Source: an uncultured Gilliamella sp. (GTDB lineage Bacteria > Pseudomonadota > Gammaproteobacteria > Enterobacterales > Orbaceae). Taken from it: a DNA stretch of 37,968 bases. Numbering within the stretch: the first letter of the stretch is position 1; every line of letters begins with the position of its first letter. The notes under the pieces were generated by a model that saw nothing but the letters and a program-made list of their open reading frames with translations, was not told the DNA's origin and ran no database searches. This document shows, one piece after another, positions 19,155 to 30,079 of this stretch. Location of the stretch: contig CAMLAI010000006.1 in the NCBI GenBank assembly GCA_946477995.1, forward strand, positions 1 to 37,968. The letters are read 5' to 3'. Made by a program: the position numbers and the translations under genes.

Positions 19155-19649
19155 ATGAAAAAAATTGTTTTAACAAGTATCATAGTTGCTATCCTTTCGG
19201 GATGTAGTAATAGTGATATCTATTCTGGCGATGTTTATACAACCGATCAAGCGAAACAAGTTCAACAAGTAAGTTATGGCACTGTTGTTTCAGTAAGACC
19301 AGTTAAAATTCAAACAAATGCATCTAATGGACGAAGTGAAAATGTGGTAGGTTCATTAGGTGGTGCTGTGATTGGTGGTGTACTTGGTAACACCATTGGA
19401 GATGGAGCCGGTAGAGCTTTAGCCGTTGCAACAGGTGCGATTGGTGGTGCGTTAATTGGTAACACAATCGAGGATAAAGCAAGCCAATCAAATGCGGTTG
19501 AATTAGAAATTAAGCAAGCAAATGGTGCAAATATTGTGATTGTGCAAAAAGGCACAACCAAAGAGTTTTATGTTGGTCAACAAGTTAGATTAGTGAGTAA
19601 TGGAAGGCAGATAAGTGCTTCTCCTCGTTATACTACTTCAACACAATAG
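19155..19649 (+). CDS. slyB: Outer-membrane lipoprotein SlyB
   Basis: Abundant outer-membrane lipoprotein of the Pcp/17-kDa-antigen family that forms rings stabilising LPS and outer-membrane proteins under stress. The 164 residues start with a lipoprotein signal ending LSGC (Cys17). The region SGDVYTTDQAKQVQQVSYGTVVSVRPV is nearly the E. coli SlyB sequence. A glycine-zipper hairpin (about 68-105, VVGSLGGAVIGGVLGNTIGDG and a second repeat) forms the predicted membrane-inserting pair. The C-terminal part (about 115-155) is the small beta domain. Shine-Dalgarno GGGGA at 7 bases. It is a single gene with its own terminator. Confidence 0.93.
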   Translation: MKKIVLTSIIVAILSGCSNSDIYSGDVYTTDQAKQVQQVSYGTVVSVRPVKIQTNASNGRSENVVGSLGGAVIGGVLGNTIGDGAGRALAVATGAIGGALIGNTIEDKASQSNAVELEIKQANGANIVIVQKGTTKEFYVGQQVRLVSNGRQISASPRYTTSTQ

Positions 19650-19694
19650 TTGTCATTAAAAGTTACTAACCCATTTATTATTAGTTTACATTCC

Positions 19695-19731
19695 AAGACT
19701 TTTGTTTATACCTTGTATAAATAAAAGTCTT
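19695..19731 (+). terminator. Long hairpin terminator after slyB
   Basis: AAGACTTTTGTTTATAC pairs over 17 bp (one G-T wobble) with GTATAAATAAAAGTCTT around a CTT loop. It is followed by a T-rich tract (TCTATCTATTTT). It lies about 45 bases past the slyB stop. Confidence 0.75.
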
Positions 19732-19904
19732 TCTATCTATTTTATATGAAAGCGATTTCATACTCTACTTCATCTAAACTACTAAACGTTTTATCACTCG
19801 GTTGATAATGTTTTGCCTGCTATGACATCAAAAAAATTTGCGTCACTAAATATGAACATATAAACTCAATATTAATTTCACTCATAAAAAGGAATATTTT
19901 AGCA

Positions 19905-20312
19905 ATGCGCATTTTACATACGATGATACGTGTAGGAGACTTACAACGTTCTATTGATTTTTATACTCAAGTTATGGGAATGAAAGTATTAAGAACAAGT
20001 GAAAATACAGAATACAAATATTCGTTAGCTTTCGTCGGTTATGATGATGAATCTGTCAGTTCCGTTATTGAGCTAACGTATAACTGGGGAACGCAAGAGT
20101 ATGACCATGGTAATGCATTTGGTCATATTGCTATTGGTGTTGATGATGTCGCCAAAATGTGTGAAGATGTTAAACTTGCTGGTGGTAACGTAACCCGTGA
20201 AGCTGGTCCCGTGAAAGGTGGAACGACCATTATTGCCTTTGTTGAAGATCCCGACGGTTATAAGATAGAACTTATTCAGAATGATCAGGCTGATCAAGGA
20301 CTAGGTAATTAA
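19905..20312 (+). CDS. gloA: Lactoylglutathione lyase (glyoxalase I)
   Basis: Converts the methylglyoxal-glutathione hemithioacetal to S-lactoylglutathione. The 135 residues match E. coli GloA exactly in length, and the four nickel ligands fall at the same numbers: His5, Glu56, His74 and Glu122. The sequence is strongly conserved ([46 protein letters not shown]). An AAGGAA Shine-Dalgarno precedes the ATG. The gene stands alone and is convergent with gmk. Confidence 0.97.
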   Translation: MRILHTMIRVGDLQRSIDFYTQVMGMKVLRTSENTEYKYSLAFVGYDDESVSSVIELTYNWGTQEYDHGNAFGHIAIGVDDVAKMCEDVKLAGGNVTREAGPVKGGTTIIAFVEDPDGYKIELIQNDQADQGLGN

Positions 20313-20327
20313 CGCTAACGCTTTTAT

Positions 20328-20352
20328 ATATCGCCGATAACATCGGCGATAT
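20328..20352. terminator. Hairpin between the convergent gloA and gmk genes
   Basis: ATATCGCCGAT and ATCGGCGATAT form a perfect 11-bp stem around an AAC loop, 15 bases after the gloA stop and about 50 before the gmk stop. Flanking T-runs are short on both sides, so a bidirectional terminator is likely but not textbook. Confidence 0.65.
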
Positions 20353-20401
20353 GTGTATTAAATAAGTATCAAATGATTAGTACTCAACTATATCAGCATG
20401 A

Positions 20402-21055
20402 TTAATAATTATTGTGCGTTAAAAGTTTTGTGAAGAATGATTGATGAATGACTTCTTGTTTATCACGCTCTAAACTTGCTGCAATAATGATAGAATTAAG
20501 GGCGTTTAATGAAGTGTTAAAATCATCATTAATAATCACATAGTCATATTCATGATAATGTGAAATTTCAGCTTGTGCTTTTGCCATTCTTTTACGAATA
20601 ACTTGTTCGGTATCTTGTCCTCGCTTAATAAGACGATGTTCAAGTTCTGCTAACGAGGGCGGTAAGATAAAAATACTTTTGGATTGTGGCATTTTTTCTC
20701 TAACTTGCTGTGCACCTTGCCAATCAATATCTAAAAATACATTAACGCCTTGTAATAAGCTCTGCTCAATTTCTGCTTTCGAAGTACCATAATAGTGATC
20801 AAATACGTTTGCATATTCGACAAATGCCTGCTGACTAATCAATGACTCAAAATGGTCATGATCCACAAAATAATAATCTTCACCATGTTCTTCGCCTGGT
20901 CTTGGCGCTCGGGTGGTATGCGAAATTGAAACTTTTGCCGGATACTGATTTTTTTGCTCTAAATAAGCCCGAATCAAACTTGACTTTCCTGCTCCACTCG
21001 GAGCCGAAATAATAAAAAGTGTACCCGTATACTGGTTTGATATGTTATTTTTCAT
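20402..21055 (-). CDS. gmk: Guanylate kinase
   Basis: Phosphorylates GMP and dGMP with ATP. It has 217 residues, 10 more than E. coli mainly at the ends. The P-loop [11 protein letters not shown] lies at about 17-27, followed by the GMP-binding [11 protein letters not shown], the [11 protein letters not shown] segment and [14 protein letters not shown]. The lid region holds [17 protein letters not shown]. In E. coli gmk is followed by rpoZ and spoT; here it is a lone gene with gloA convergent on one side and azlC divergent on the other. No clear Shine-Dalgarno precedes the ATG. Confidence 0.96.
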   Translation of the reverse strand: MKNNISNQYTGTLFIISAPSGAGKSSLIRAYLEQKNQYPAKVSISHTTRAPRPGEEHGEDYYFVDHDHFESLISQQAFVEYANVFDHYYGTSKAEIEQSLLQGVNVFLDIDWQGAQQVREKMPQSKSIFILPPSLAELEHRLIKRGQDTEQVIRKRMAKAQAEISHYHEYDYVIINDDFNTSLNALNSIIIAASLERDKQEVIHQSFFTKLLTHNNY

Positions 21056-21356
21056 ATAAAATCGATTTTGATTATCTTAAAAAACAATTTAAAGGATTAT
21101 AACAAATTTACAGGCGGAGTGGTGCATAGTCGAACTATTTATCTTAATAATTACTATTAACCCGATCAAACTACATTACTGAGTGTAATTACGTTAATGT
21201 GATCCTTGTTAAAATAAGTGAATATTTTGCCTAGACTGAAAACGGATAACAAACTGCTCAATCATTTCATTTAAAATAAATTTTAAGATTAATCATTTAT
21301 TGTTTGACAGTACCGTGTTAATAATTATGATGAAGTTTTTATCAAGAGAATGCGTT
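21056..21356. other. Intergenic region between divergent gmk and azlC
   Basis: 301 bases, AT-rich, without a believable ORF. It holds the azlC promoter at its right end and presumably the gmk promoter at its left. Around 21173-21201 several overlapping ATTAC/GTAAT words could be a binding site for an amino-acid-responsive regulator, but no known consensus fits well. Confidence 0.5.
21304..21331 (+). promoter_or_regulatory. Candidate sigma-70 promoter of azlCD
   Basis: A perfect TTGACA (21304-21309) and TATGAT (21326-21331) are spaced by 16 bases. The transcript would start near 21338, after the ORF-track start at 21300, which supports translation from 21357. Confidence 0.6.
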
Positions 21357-22052
21357 ATGTCACTCACATTTAAAGATGGTGTTTATGCTTGTATTCCAAC
21401 GTTATTAGGCTACGTTGGTATAGGTATTGCTGCTGGCGTTGTAGGAAAATCGGCAAATTTAACGATTTTAGAAGTAACTCTACTTGCTGTGATTGTTTAT
21501 GCTGGAGCGGCTCAATTTATCATAGCTGGGTTAATGTTAGTTGCTACACCCATTACAGCCATTATTTTTACTGTTTTTCTGGTTAATTCCCGCCATTTTT
21601 TAATGAGCATGGCAACTGCGCCTTCTTTTCGCCGTTTTTCATTACTGGATAATATTGGTATCGGTAGTTTGCTCACAGATGAGAGTTTTGCAGTGGCCAT
21701 GAATGCAATTGCCAATCATAAACCTGTCAACGCCGTATGGATGCATGGACTGAATGTCACGGCTTATGTTGCTTGGATATTATCCTGCTTAATAGGTGCT
21801 TTAATCGGTGAGTGGTTACCCGATCCCACTATGTTTGGTCTGGATTATGCTTTAGTGGCTATGTTTATCGGTTTACTTTATTTACAGTTGATAGGTGACA
21901 AAACAAAAAGTATTTATAACAAGATTCTTGTTATGCTCACTGTTTCAGTAATGCTGATCATCTTAATGCGATTTGTATCCCCTGAAATGGCAATATTAAT
22001 TAGCACATTTGCTGGATGTTTTATGGGAATAGCGATGGAGCGTAAAGTATGA
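21357..22052 (+). CDS. azlC: AzlC-family branched-chain amino acid exporter, large subunit
   Basis: Large membrane subunit of an AzlCD (LIV-E / YgaZH type) exporter for branched-chain amino acids and related compounds. Starting at MSLTFKDGVYACIPTLLG it has 231 residues with several hydrophobic segments and the family motif VYAGAAQFI, followed by NSRHFLMS and the LLTDESFAV segment. The ORF-track start at 21300 adds 19 residues that would lie over the promoter; the 21357 ATG follows an AAGAGAA site. Its stop overlaps azlD by four bases. The substrate cannot be fixed from sequence; valine and methionine export are known for the E. coli relative. Confidence 0.88.
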   Translation: MSLTFKDGVYACIPTLLGYVGIGIAAGVVGKSANLTILEVTLLAVIVYAGAAQFIIAGLMLVATPITAIIFTVFLVNSRHFLMSMATAPSFRRFSLLDNIGIGSLLTDESFAVAMNAIANHKPVNAVWMHGLNVTAYVAWILSCLIGALIGEWLPDPTMFGLDYALVAMFIGLLYLQLIGDKTKSIYNKILVMLTVSVMLIILMRFVSPEMAILISTFAGCFMGIAMERKV

Positions 22053-22369
22053 CTACTTATAGTTTACTCATCATTATAGGATGTGGATTGGTAACATGGT
22101 TACCTCGAATTATTCCTTTTATACTTGTTAGAAAGTTACATTTGCCTGATATTGTGATTCGATTTTTATCGTATGTTCCACTTTGTATCTTAACGGCACT
22201 TTTTGTACAAAACCTCTTTATTGCAAAACAAGGGCATTTTCCTGATTTTAAGATCGAATACTGTTTAGCTAGTCTTCCCACTATTTTAGTGGCTTTATTG
22301 ACGAAAAATCTGATGTGCATTGTTGTGACAGGGATGTGCTTTATGGCGTTGATTCGATATTTTTTATAA
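22049..22369 (+). CDS. azlD: AzlD-family branched-chain amino acid exporter, small subunit
   Basis: Small membrane partner of AzlC (YgaH type). It has 106 residues with about four hydrophobic segments. The conserved start TWLPRIIPFILVRKLHLPD and the segment FLSYVPLCILTALF mark the AzlD family. It overlaps the azlC stop by ATGA, which suggests coupled translation in a fixed ratio. A strong hairpin terminator follows 20 bases later. Confidence 0.88.
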   Translation: MTTYSLLIIIGCGLVTWLPRIIPFILVRKLHLPDIVIRFLSYVPLCILTALFVQNLFIAKQGHFPDFKIEYCLASLPTILVALLTKNLMCIVVTGMCFMALIRYFL

Positions 22370-22389
22370 TACAAAATATTTTATACCTA

Positions 22390-22416
22390 AAAAACAGGGC
22401 TTGTCGCCCTGTTTTT
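22390..22416. terminator. Bidirectional terminator between azlD and hemY
   Basis: AAAAACAGGGC and GCCCTGTTTTT form a perfect 11-bp stem with a TTGTC loop. A-runs on the left and T-runs on the right make it functional in both directions. It touches the hemY stop codon, so the hemY reading frame truly ends here. Confidence 0.9.
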
Positions 22417-23314
22417 ACGTTCTTTCTTGATCTTTAATTTTAGCCACTGATTCCAGCAATTTATCTGCTTCGACAGTTTGGCCAAGTTGTTTAAGGTAGT
22501 TAGCCATTGCTTTTTGATACGCAGTATTATTAAGTATTGCTTTTGGCTGTGATTTCCACCATTTAATTAATGCGAGCGGATCATTATCGGTTGATAACTG
22601 TTTGATTCGAGCAATATAAGCAGCTTGTTTAAACTGATCTAATTGAGAATCACTATATGTTTTTACTTTATACATAATAGGTAATAAATCAATAACAGCT
22701 TGATAATTACCCATTTCATAATAAAGTTGATCTGCAAGCCTTAATACTTCGGCATTACGTGGCTTTTCATTTAACAAACTTTCAATAATAGTATGAGCAC
22801 TATCATATTCATGATTCTTAAGCTGTAAGCGAACTTGAACCAATTGGAAAGCAAATTTTTCGCTAGGTTGGCAAGTCGCTGCGGCTGCTTCGAGCATTTG
22901 GTTAGCTTGAATCAACTGATCATTATCAATATTCGCTTGTGCCGCTAATAAATAAGATAATGTTGTATTGGTTGCACCCTTAGCACTTTTCATGAAAAGT
23001 TTAGCTGCTTGTTGGTAGTTACCTTCAAGTAATAAAAATTGTGCTTGTTCAATTAATTTTTTTGCTTTATGCGGCGATTTTAAACGAAGCCAATTACCGA
23101 AAGCTGTTTTAGAATTGAAGATTTTTTTAAATAATCGATCAATCAAATAAAGACAAAAAAGCGCCAACAATAATAAAATAACAAAGGAATTGAAGGACAT
23201 GCTAATTTTATAATTGGCGATGATAAATACAGCTGAACCTTGATTGAATTGCAATAAAGGCCCTAAAAAGAATCCCCCAACTAATGCTAAGAAAATAACT
23301 AATATTTTAATCAT
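22415..23314 (-). CDS. hemY: HemY-like inner-membrane TPR protein, C-terminally short
   Basis: Last gene of the hemCDXY operon. E. coli HemY is an inner-membrane protein with tetratricopeptide repeats linked to the late heme pathway; its exact role is open. Starting at MIKILVIFLALVGG, with AGGAG upstream, it has 299 residues. These comprise two N-terminal membrane segments (about 1-20 and 37-60), a cytosolic-facing basic stretch and TPR-like helices (AQFLLLEGNYQQAAKLFMK, PRNAEVLRLADQLYYEMGNY, WWKSQP). It aligns with E. coli HemY to about its residue 305 of 398, then stops, so the last TPR units are missing. A terminator sits at the stop, so this is not a frameshift remnant continuing downstream. 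Confidence 0.88.
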   Translation of the reverse strand: MIKILVIFLALVGGFFLGPLLQFNQGSAVFIIANYKISMSFNSFVILLLLALFCLYLIDRLFKKIFNSKTAFGNWLRLKSPHKAKKLIEQAQFLLLEGNYQQAAKLFMKSAKGATNTTLSYLLAAQANIDNDQLIQANQMLEAAAATCQPSEKFAFQLVQVRLQLKNHEYDSAHTIIESLLNEKPRNAEVLRLADQLYYEMGNYQAVIDLLPIMYKVKTYSDSQLDQFKQAAYIARIKQLSTDNDPLALIKWWKSQPKAILNNTAYQKAMANYLKQLGQTVEADKLLESVAKIKDQERT

Positions 23315-23324
23315 TATTATTCTC

Positions 23325-24767
23325 CTATTTAGCCAACATAGAACGAACACGAGTTTGCATTAACTTCTCAAGTTCACTTAAGCTAGCTAATCTGTCAGGA
23401 ACACTTTTATTACTAATGGTTTGATTTTGCAAATTATCAAGATCACTTAGGAAGGCTTTAACACTTGACGAATTATTATCAAAATAAGCATTAACCCAAA
23501 CTGCAACATCATTAAGCGAACGTTGATAAATCAATTCTTGATGTCGAGGTACAGCTTGTGCGGCTATTAACAGACGGAAACGAATATTTTCACGAAGATA
23601 CAGTGATTGTTCTAAATTTAGTGGGGTACTTAAAATATGGCATCTAACGATCTGTTTTTCATCTTTGCCTGCTTGTGACAAACAGGTCGCAAAGTTATTG
23701 TCATTTTTATCCAATTTTTCAATGGTAATAAATTTTTGCATAAAAGAATCAATGTTTGCCCATAAATTATGCGACCAATCAGAAATTGACGAAGTGACCA
23801 CATTGTCGGAACTTTTAGTTGGGTCAATTTTATTTTCTGAATCAGCATCTGAAGATGCGCTGTGAGAATCATCAACTGGCAAAGCATCATTATACTGCGT
23901 TAAGCCAAGATCAATATCATTATAATTCTCAACCAAAGGAAGATCGGTCAACGAATCCGAAAGACTAATTAAATTCAAAACAATACCGTCAGAATCGATA
24001 AAACTCAATTCAGAAAGCGAACTGATATCTTTATTAATGGCTTGTCTGGCAGGCAATAAACTGGGATCATTTGTTTGTGCTAAACTTTCATCTGCATTTC
24101 TTAACAACAAACGGGCAGTGGTATAATCTTGATCACTCCAGATTTTTCGAGCTGCTAAATGGACTAAATAGTTAGCTTGCGATATCAGCCAAACATTATT
24201 ATCAGTGCTCGACATTGCTGATAATCGTTCGTTAAAGTTATGAAGATTTTGTTCATTTAACCTAATTGTGTCATTAATTTGATTGGTTAACTGTTTTTGT
24301 AACTTTTGTTGCTCATTTAACTGATTAGTAACACGCTCTTCAAGCGAAGAAAACTGCTGGTCTTGTTTGGTTACTGCATCATTAATATTACTTTCTAAAT
24401 CCTTAACAATACTCTGCTTGGTAGTTTGTTTTAAATTGGCTATTTCCATTTCGAGCATTGAAATAGTGCGGTTTTGTTTTTCAGTTTGTTCATGGCCGTG
24501 ATAAAAAACAAAGCCACCTAAGCCTAAAGTTAAAGCAATAGCTACAAGCGATAGTTTTGAAATGGGTATTTTATTGACATTATTTTTGCTGGATGAAGAA
24601 GTCGATTTTTTTTCTGTTGTTAGACTTGAATTTGTCGTTATCGTATTTTTTTCTTCTTTCATAATATTGTTCACTTGTGTTAGTGCATCGGTTGTAAAAG
24701 GTTTGCTAAATGAGGTGGTACTAATCGTTGAACTGGTTGCATTAGCTCCATAAAATCGAATCGGCAT
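23325..24767 (-). CDS. hemX: HemX, membrane protein of the heme operon
   Basis: Member of the HemX family, often labelled uroporphyrinogen-III C-methyltransferase, although no methyltransferase domain is present. It has 480 residues, longer than E. coli HemX (about 390). It shows a Ser/Thr/Lys-rich N-terminal cytosolic part (1-66), one membrane segment (about 70-89), a long coiled coil (about 95-185, many Gln and Asn), and a helical C-terminal domain with NVWLISQANYLVHLAARKIW and YLRENIRFRLLIAAQAVPRHQE. A Ser/Asp-rich stretch (about 292-327) interrupts the C-terminal domain. The ATG at 24767 has a TGAGG site just after the hemD stop. hemY begins 10 bases downstream. Confidence 0.9.
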   Translation of the reverse strand: MPIRFYGANATSSTISTTSFSKPFTTDALTQVNNIMKEEKNTITTNSSLTTEKKSTSSSSKNNVNKIPISKLSLVAIALTLGLGGFVFYHGHEQTEKQNRTISMLEMEIANLKQTTKQSIVKDLESNINDAVTKQDQQFSSLEERVTNQLNEQQKLQKQLTNQINDTIRLNEQNLHNFNERLSAMSSTDNNVWLISQANYLVHLAARKIWSDQDYTTARLLLRNADESLAQTNDPSLLPARQAINKDISSLSELSFIDSDGIVLNLISLSDSLTDLPLVENYNDIDLGLTQYNDALPVDDSHSASSDADSENKIDPTKSSDNVVTSSISDWSHNLWANIDSFMQKFITIEKLDKNDNNFATCLSQAGKDEKQIVRCHILSTPLNLEQSLYLRENIRFRLLIAAQAVPRHQELIYQRSLNDVAVWVNAYFDNNSSSVKAFLSDLDNLQNQTISNKSVPDRLASLSELEKLMQTRVRSMLAK

Positions 24768-24774
24768 AAAAACC

Positions 24775-25524
24775 TCATTTAGATGATTTTATATAATTGA
24801 TATTATTATGACATAGACTTATCATTGTTTTAAATAAAATTTGATTATTTGCGCTTTTGGCTAAAACAATATTTTGCCAGTTTAGGTGCTTAGCTTCCTC
24901 AAAAATTCTTAGACTGGTCACCACTAAACAAGCTTGTTTTTTATGTTCTGTTTGGCAATACAACTCAAGTTGATGTAAATGTTCAATACTGGTAATGATA
25001 ACGAGCTGATGCTCAATGGAATTACTCAGTATGTCCAACGGATAGGATATAGCATGACGAGAATAACACTCTACCAGTTTGACTTGGGCTTGTTTGGCAC
25101 TTAATGTATCGGCAATTAGCTGTCTTCCTGAATCACCGCGTAAAATTAAAACTCTTCGGTTTTTCACCATATCAGCATCAAATAAGGCAAGTAATCCTTC
25201 ACTATTTTCTTGTTTTGGAAAACTTACCGATTTATGGACTAATTGACGAATCAGTTCCGCCGTTTTATTTCCTATGGCAAAATACTGTAAATGTTTAGGA
25301 AAATTAAGATGCGGATTAAATGTGGTAATAACATTTGCGACTTGTGGCGACACTGCAATAACAATATCATTTGGTAACAACTGGTTTAAATTATATTGTA
25401 AATTCAGCAGATCCTTACCTGCTGAAATCCTAAATAAAGGAAGATGGGTAGCCTGTAAATTGGCTTGATTTAATAATTTAGTCAATGCTTCACCTTGCGG
25501 TGAAGGGCGGGTGACGAAAATCAT
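24775..25524 (-). CDS. hemD: Uroporphyrinogen-III synthase
   Basis: Closes linear hydroxymethylbilane to uroporphyrinogen III with inversion of ring D. It has 249 residues; the start [18 protein letters not shown] is typical, and the rest has the low conservation usual for this enzyme, with [10 protein letters not shown] and [16 protein letters not shown] as recognisable parts of the two-domain fold. Position is the strongest support: it overlaps the hemC stop by four bases (ATGA), and hemX begins 7 bases after its stop. Confidence 0.93.
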   Translation of the reverse strand: MIFVTRPSPQGEALTKLLNQANLQATHLPLFRISAGKDLLNLQYNLNQLLPNDIVIAVSPQVANVITTFNPHLNFPKHLQYFAIGNKTAELIRQLVHKSVSFPKQENSEGLLALFDADMVKNRRVLILRGDSGRQLIADTLSAKQAQVKLVECYSRHAISYPLDILSNSIEHQLVIITSIEHLHQLELYCQTEHKKQACLVVTSLRIFEEAKHLNWQNIVLAKSANNQILFKTMISLCHNNINYIKSSK

Positions 25525-26441
25525 TCGCTATTCAATTCCTCTAAAATTGCTTTAGCACCAAGCATTAACAATTCATTAGCGACATCTCGTCCTAACTGTT
25601 CTGCTTGAGTAATGCTACCGGACAAAGGGACTTTGATTATTGTAGAACCATCTGTTTTGCCAACTAAACCCTTTAAAAATAGCTTGTCATCCAAAATTTG
25701 GCTATAACAAGCAATAGGAACTTGGCAACCACCTTGCAATTGTTGATTCATTGCTCTTTCAGCTTGTATGCAAATTCGACTATGTTGGTCATCTAAAGGG
25801 GCCAGTAAAGCTAAAATTTGCTTATCATTGGCACGTGTTTCAATACCAATTGCCCCTTGACCGACAGCAGGTAAGATTACATCAGTATTAATATATTGTT
25901 TAATACGGTCTTGCAATGATAAACGTTTTAATCCTACTGCCGCTAAAATAATTGCATCATATTCTTGATTGTCTAATTTTGCTAAACGGGTACCAATGTT
26001 GCCTCGCAAATCTTTAATATGCAAATGTGGGTAAAGCGCACGTAATTGACATTGTCGTCGTAAACTTGAAGTACCAACCACCGCACCAGAAGGTAACTGT
26101 GATAAATTTTCGTAGCGATTTGAAATAAATGCATCTCGGACATCATCCCGTTTGCAGATTGTTGCAAGTGTGAGTCCATCGGGAAAATGCACGGGAATAT
26201 CTTTTATGGAATGCACTGCAATATCAGCTTCATTATTTAAAATGGCTTCTTCCAATTGTTTAACAAATAATCCTTTGCCACCTATTTTTGATAATGGGCT
26301 ATCAAGTAATATATCACCTTTTGTCACCATAGGGATAAGCTCTACAGACAAATCAGGGTGAATGGCTAATAGCTGCTGTTTAACATAGTTAGCTTGCCAA
26401 AGAGCTAAAGGGCTTTTCCTTGTTGCAATGCGGATTTTCAA
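25521..26441 (-). CDS. hemC: Hydroxymethylbilane synthase (porphobilinogen deaminase)
   Basis: Polymerises four porphobilinogens to hydroxymethylbilane. It has 306 residues; the dipyrromethane cofactor attaches to Cys239 in [12 protein letters not shown]. Other conserved parts are [33 protein letters not shown] and [10 protein letters not shown]. The start codon is TTG, with an AGGA Shine-Dalgarno 7 bases upstream; no in-frame ATG fits the conserved N-terminus. This non-ATG start may limit synthesis at the head of the operon. It is the first gene of hemC-hemD-hemX-hemY. No clear core promoter could be fixed in the 175-base gap upstream. Confidence 0.95.
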   Translation of the reverse strand: MKIRIATRKSPLALWQANYVKQQLLAIHPDLSVELIPMVTKGDILLDSPLSKIGGKGLFVKQLEEAILNNEADIAVHSIKDIPVHFPDGLTLATICKRDDVRDAFISNRYENLSQLPSGAVVGTSSLRRQCQLRALYPHLHIKDLRGNIGTRLAKLDNQEYDAIILAAVGLKRLSLQDRIKQYINTDVILPAVGQGAIGIETRANDKQILALLAPLDDQHSRICIQAERAMNQQLQGGCQVPIACYSQILDDKLFLKGLVGKTDGSTIIKVPLSGSITQAEQLGRDVANELLMLGAKAILEELNSE

Positions 26442-26562
26442 TGGATGTTCCTATAAATACTTTTAATGTTATTTTATTATTGATGTCTTAAAGGTGAATA
26501 AGAATAACCGTTTGTTATTTAATCACAAATTGACATCATTCAATCATGTATTGTGATTCAAT

Positions 26563-26599
26563 ATAATCTGAAACATTATTCAATGATGTTTCAGATTAT
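26563..26599 (-). terminator. Hairpin downstream of purB
   Basis: ATAATCTGAAACAT and ATGTTTCAGATTAT form a perfect 14-bp stem around a 9-base loop, 17 bases past the purB stop on the minus strand. No T-run follows on that strand, so termination efficiency is uncertain; it separates purB from the heme operon. Confidence 0.6.
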
Positions 26600-26616
26600 T
26601 AACCAACAAAAGATAA

Positions 26617-28005
<1,389 letters not shown>

Positions 28006-28024
28006 TTAAAATAGTAATAAAAAA

Positions 28025-28678
28025 TTAAAGTGAATTTGCTTTTTCAATTTCTTGCAAAAGCGCCTGAGCCGTTTTTATTAAGCGTTTTCGTTGAAAAAAT
28101 AGCTGTAAACGGCTTCCTCCTACTTGGTACCATAAAATAGCAGAACGAATACAACCCAACAATGACGTTCTCACCTTTGCTTGAACTAAAGAATTTTGTA
28201 AATACTCAATTTTACCCAACACTTTAATTTTAGTGGTTAATGGGCTAATAATATCGGAATAAATACCGGCTAACGAATAAGACAGATCATCTACATGTGA
28301 ACTAATCGTTTCTTCATTCATGACAGGATACAATCCCGAAATACGCGTTAAACGCTGGTCAATATTATTTAATGCATCATTATTTTTTATTAATCTACTG
28401 GTAATACTTAATGTTCTTAACAGATAGCGAACAACATCCAGTTGTTCTTTTTGCCCTGATGAAAACAGATAAACTAATGTTTGTAAACCCGTTTTAATAT
28501 TCTGAATACCACCATACACTTCTTCGGTCGTTTGTGGTGAGGTAATAAAAAGGCTATGTATAGTTTGCTCATAAAGTGTTGAGCTACAGACCCCAGTATT
28601 GGCCAACTGGGGAACCAAAACAGAACTTTGTATCACACCGGCAAGGGCAATAGTAGTATGGTAATACTTATTCGTCAC
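28025..28678 (-). CDS. hflD: HflD, regulator of phage lambda lysogenisation family protein
   Basis: Peripheral membrane protein; in E. coli it binds lambda CII and promotes its degradation, while its wider role is unclear. The preferred start is the GTG at 28678 (protein [19 protein letters not shown]), with AAGGAG 7 bases upstream. This gives 217 residues against 213 in E. coli. The ORF-track start at 28726 would add 16 residues lying over mnmA. The conserved C-terminal half includes [11 protein letters not shown] and [29 protein letters not shown]. It overlaps the last codons of mnmA by 11 bases, so translation is probably coupled. Confidence 0.92.
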   Translation of the reverse strand: MTNKYYHTTIALAGVIQSSVLVPQLANTGVCSSTLYEQTIHSLFITSPQTTEEVYGGIQNIKTGLQTLVYLFSSGQKEQLDVVRYLLRTLSITSRLIKNNDALNNIDQRLTRISGLYPVMNEETISSHVDDLSYSLAGIYSDIISPLTTKIKVLGKIEYLQNSLVQAKVRTSLLGCIRSAILWYQVGGSRLQLFFQRKRLIKTAQALLQEIEKANSL

Positions 28679-29810
28679 TCGAACTCTCCTTACTACGAAT
28701 AATACGTTCCTCAATAATGCCGCCACCTAGACACACTTCGTCTTGATAAAACACAGCAGATTGTCCAGGAGTGACTGCCGCTACAGGGTTAGCAAAAATC
28801 ACTTCGATTTTGTCTTCTGATATTGGATTGACCTGGCATTGAATATCTTGTTGACGATAACGCGTTTTCACCGTACAAGTAAAAGATTTGGTCACAGCTT
28901 TTCTATCGACCCAATGTAGTTGTTGTGCAATCAGACCATCTGAAAATAGCGCAGGGTGATCATGACCTTGAGCAACAATAAGTTCATTATTTTTAATATC
29001 TTTATCCACAACATACCATGGGGTATCATCGGCTTGCTTTAATCCACCAATTCCCAGTCCTTTACGTTGTCCTAAAGTATGATACATAAGTCCTTGATGT
29101 TTACCGATAATATGTCCGTCCAACGTACGAATTGCGCCAGCTTGAGCCGGTAAATATCGAGCTAAAAAGTCACTAAACTTTCGTTCGCCAATAAAGCAAA
29201 TTCCTGTAGAGTCTTTTTTAGATGCAGTAGCTAATCCTAGCTGCTCAGCGATTTTACGAACTTGCGGTTTTTCAAGTTCCCCAACAGGGAACAGACTTTG
29301 TCTAACTTGGTCTTCGCTTAACGTATATAAAAAATAACTTTGGTCTTTATTATTATCTACCCCTCGCAATAATTCGACTTTATCGCCAGTGGTACGTTTA
29401 CGAACATAATGACCAGTTGCAATATAATCGGCACCAAGATCTTGCGCTGCATACTCTAAAAATGCTTTAAATTTGATTTCTTTATTACATAAAATATCGG
29501 GATTAGGGGTTCGCCCTGCTTTATATTCTGATAAAAAATGTTCAAATACGTTATCCCAATATTCGGCTGCAAAATTAATAGTATAAAGTTTAATATTGAG
29601 TTTATCACAAACAGCTTGAGCATCGGCTAAGTCAACAGCCGCTGAACAGTATTCATCTGTGTCGTCTTCTTCCCAGTTCTTCATAAATAAACCAACAACT
29701 TGATAACCTTGTTGCTGAAGTAAATATGCAGAAACAGAAGAATCAACGCCACCAGACATACCGACGACAACTTTTGGGGAAGTATTCATATTTGGCATAA
29801 TAACTAACAT
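28668..29810 (-). CDS. mnmA: tRNA-uridine 2-sulfurtransferase
   Basis: Adds sulfur to U34 of tRNAs for Lys, Glu and Gln. It has up to 380 residues. The ATP-binding P-loop [11 protein letters not shown] lies near residues 17-27, the catalytic cysteines at Cys108 ([12 protein letters not shown]) and Cys205 ([10 protein letters not shown]), and the conserved [11 protein letters not shown] follows. The C-terminal beta domain ends [13 protein letters not shown] and GGGIIEE. ATGs at 29810, 29798 and 29789 all give acceptable N-termini and none has a good Shine-Dalgarno, so the exact start is open. It heads mnmA-hflD-purB. Confidence 0.95.
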   Translation of the reverse strand: MLVIMPNMNTSPKVVVGMSGGVDSSVSAYLLQQQGYQVVGLFMKNWEEDDTDEYCSAAVDLADAQAVCDKLNIKLYTINFAAEYWDNVFEHFLSEYKAGRTPNPDILCNKEIKFKAFLEYAAQDLGADYIATGHYVRKRTTGDKVELLRGVDNNKDQSYFLYTLSEDQVRQSLFPVGELEKPQVRKIAEQLGLATASKKDSTGICFIGERKFSDFLARYLPAQAGAIRTLDGHIIGKHQGLMYHTLGQRKGLGIGGLKQADDTPWYVVDKDIKNNELIVAQGHDHPALFSDGLIAQQLHWVDRKAVTKSFTCTVKTRYRQQDIQCQVNPISEDKIEVIFANPVAAVTPGQSAVFYQDEVCLGGGIIEERIIRSKESSSDE

Positions 29811-29833
29811 TGTCTATAAAAAAATAATGGCTA

Positions 29834-29842
29834 ATTTTAGCA
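29834..29842 (-). promoter_or_regulatory. Candidate extended -10 promoter of mnmA
   Basis: On the minus strand TGCTAAAAT provides a TG-extended -10 (TAAAAT), placing transcription start about 15 bases before the first mnmA ATG. The -35 region is poor, as expected for extended -10 promoters. A perfect 14-bp palindrome GCATAAATTTATGC lies just upstream at 29858-29871. Confidence 0.4.
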
Positions 29843-30079
29843 TAAATGACCCCAAAAGCATAAATTTATGCCAATAAGAATTCTGATTGAGAACATTTTT
29901 TTTACTGGAACATAGACGGATACTTAAACATTTTTACGTTTTTTTACTCAGTAATCTTTCTAAAATCTAAAGAAAAAAAACGAGTGCCTAAATTTCTTAA
30001 TAAGTGGTTCTATCAACATTAATCAACAAAACCACATATTTTATATGCCATAAAAAAATACAATCAATACACAATATTG

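Noticed and set aside
22057-22374. 105-codon ORF opposite azlD
   Set aside because: It mirrors a clear AzlD gene on the other strand and shows no family features; an antisense shadow.
26530-26558. TTGACA on the plus strand between purB and hemC
   Set aside because: No -10 at the right distance, and transcription would run antisense into purB.
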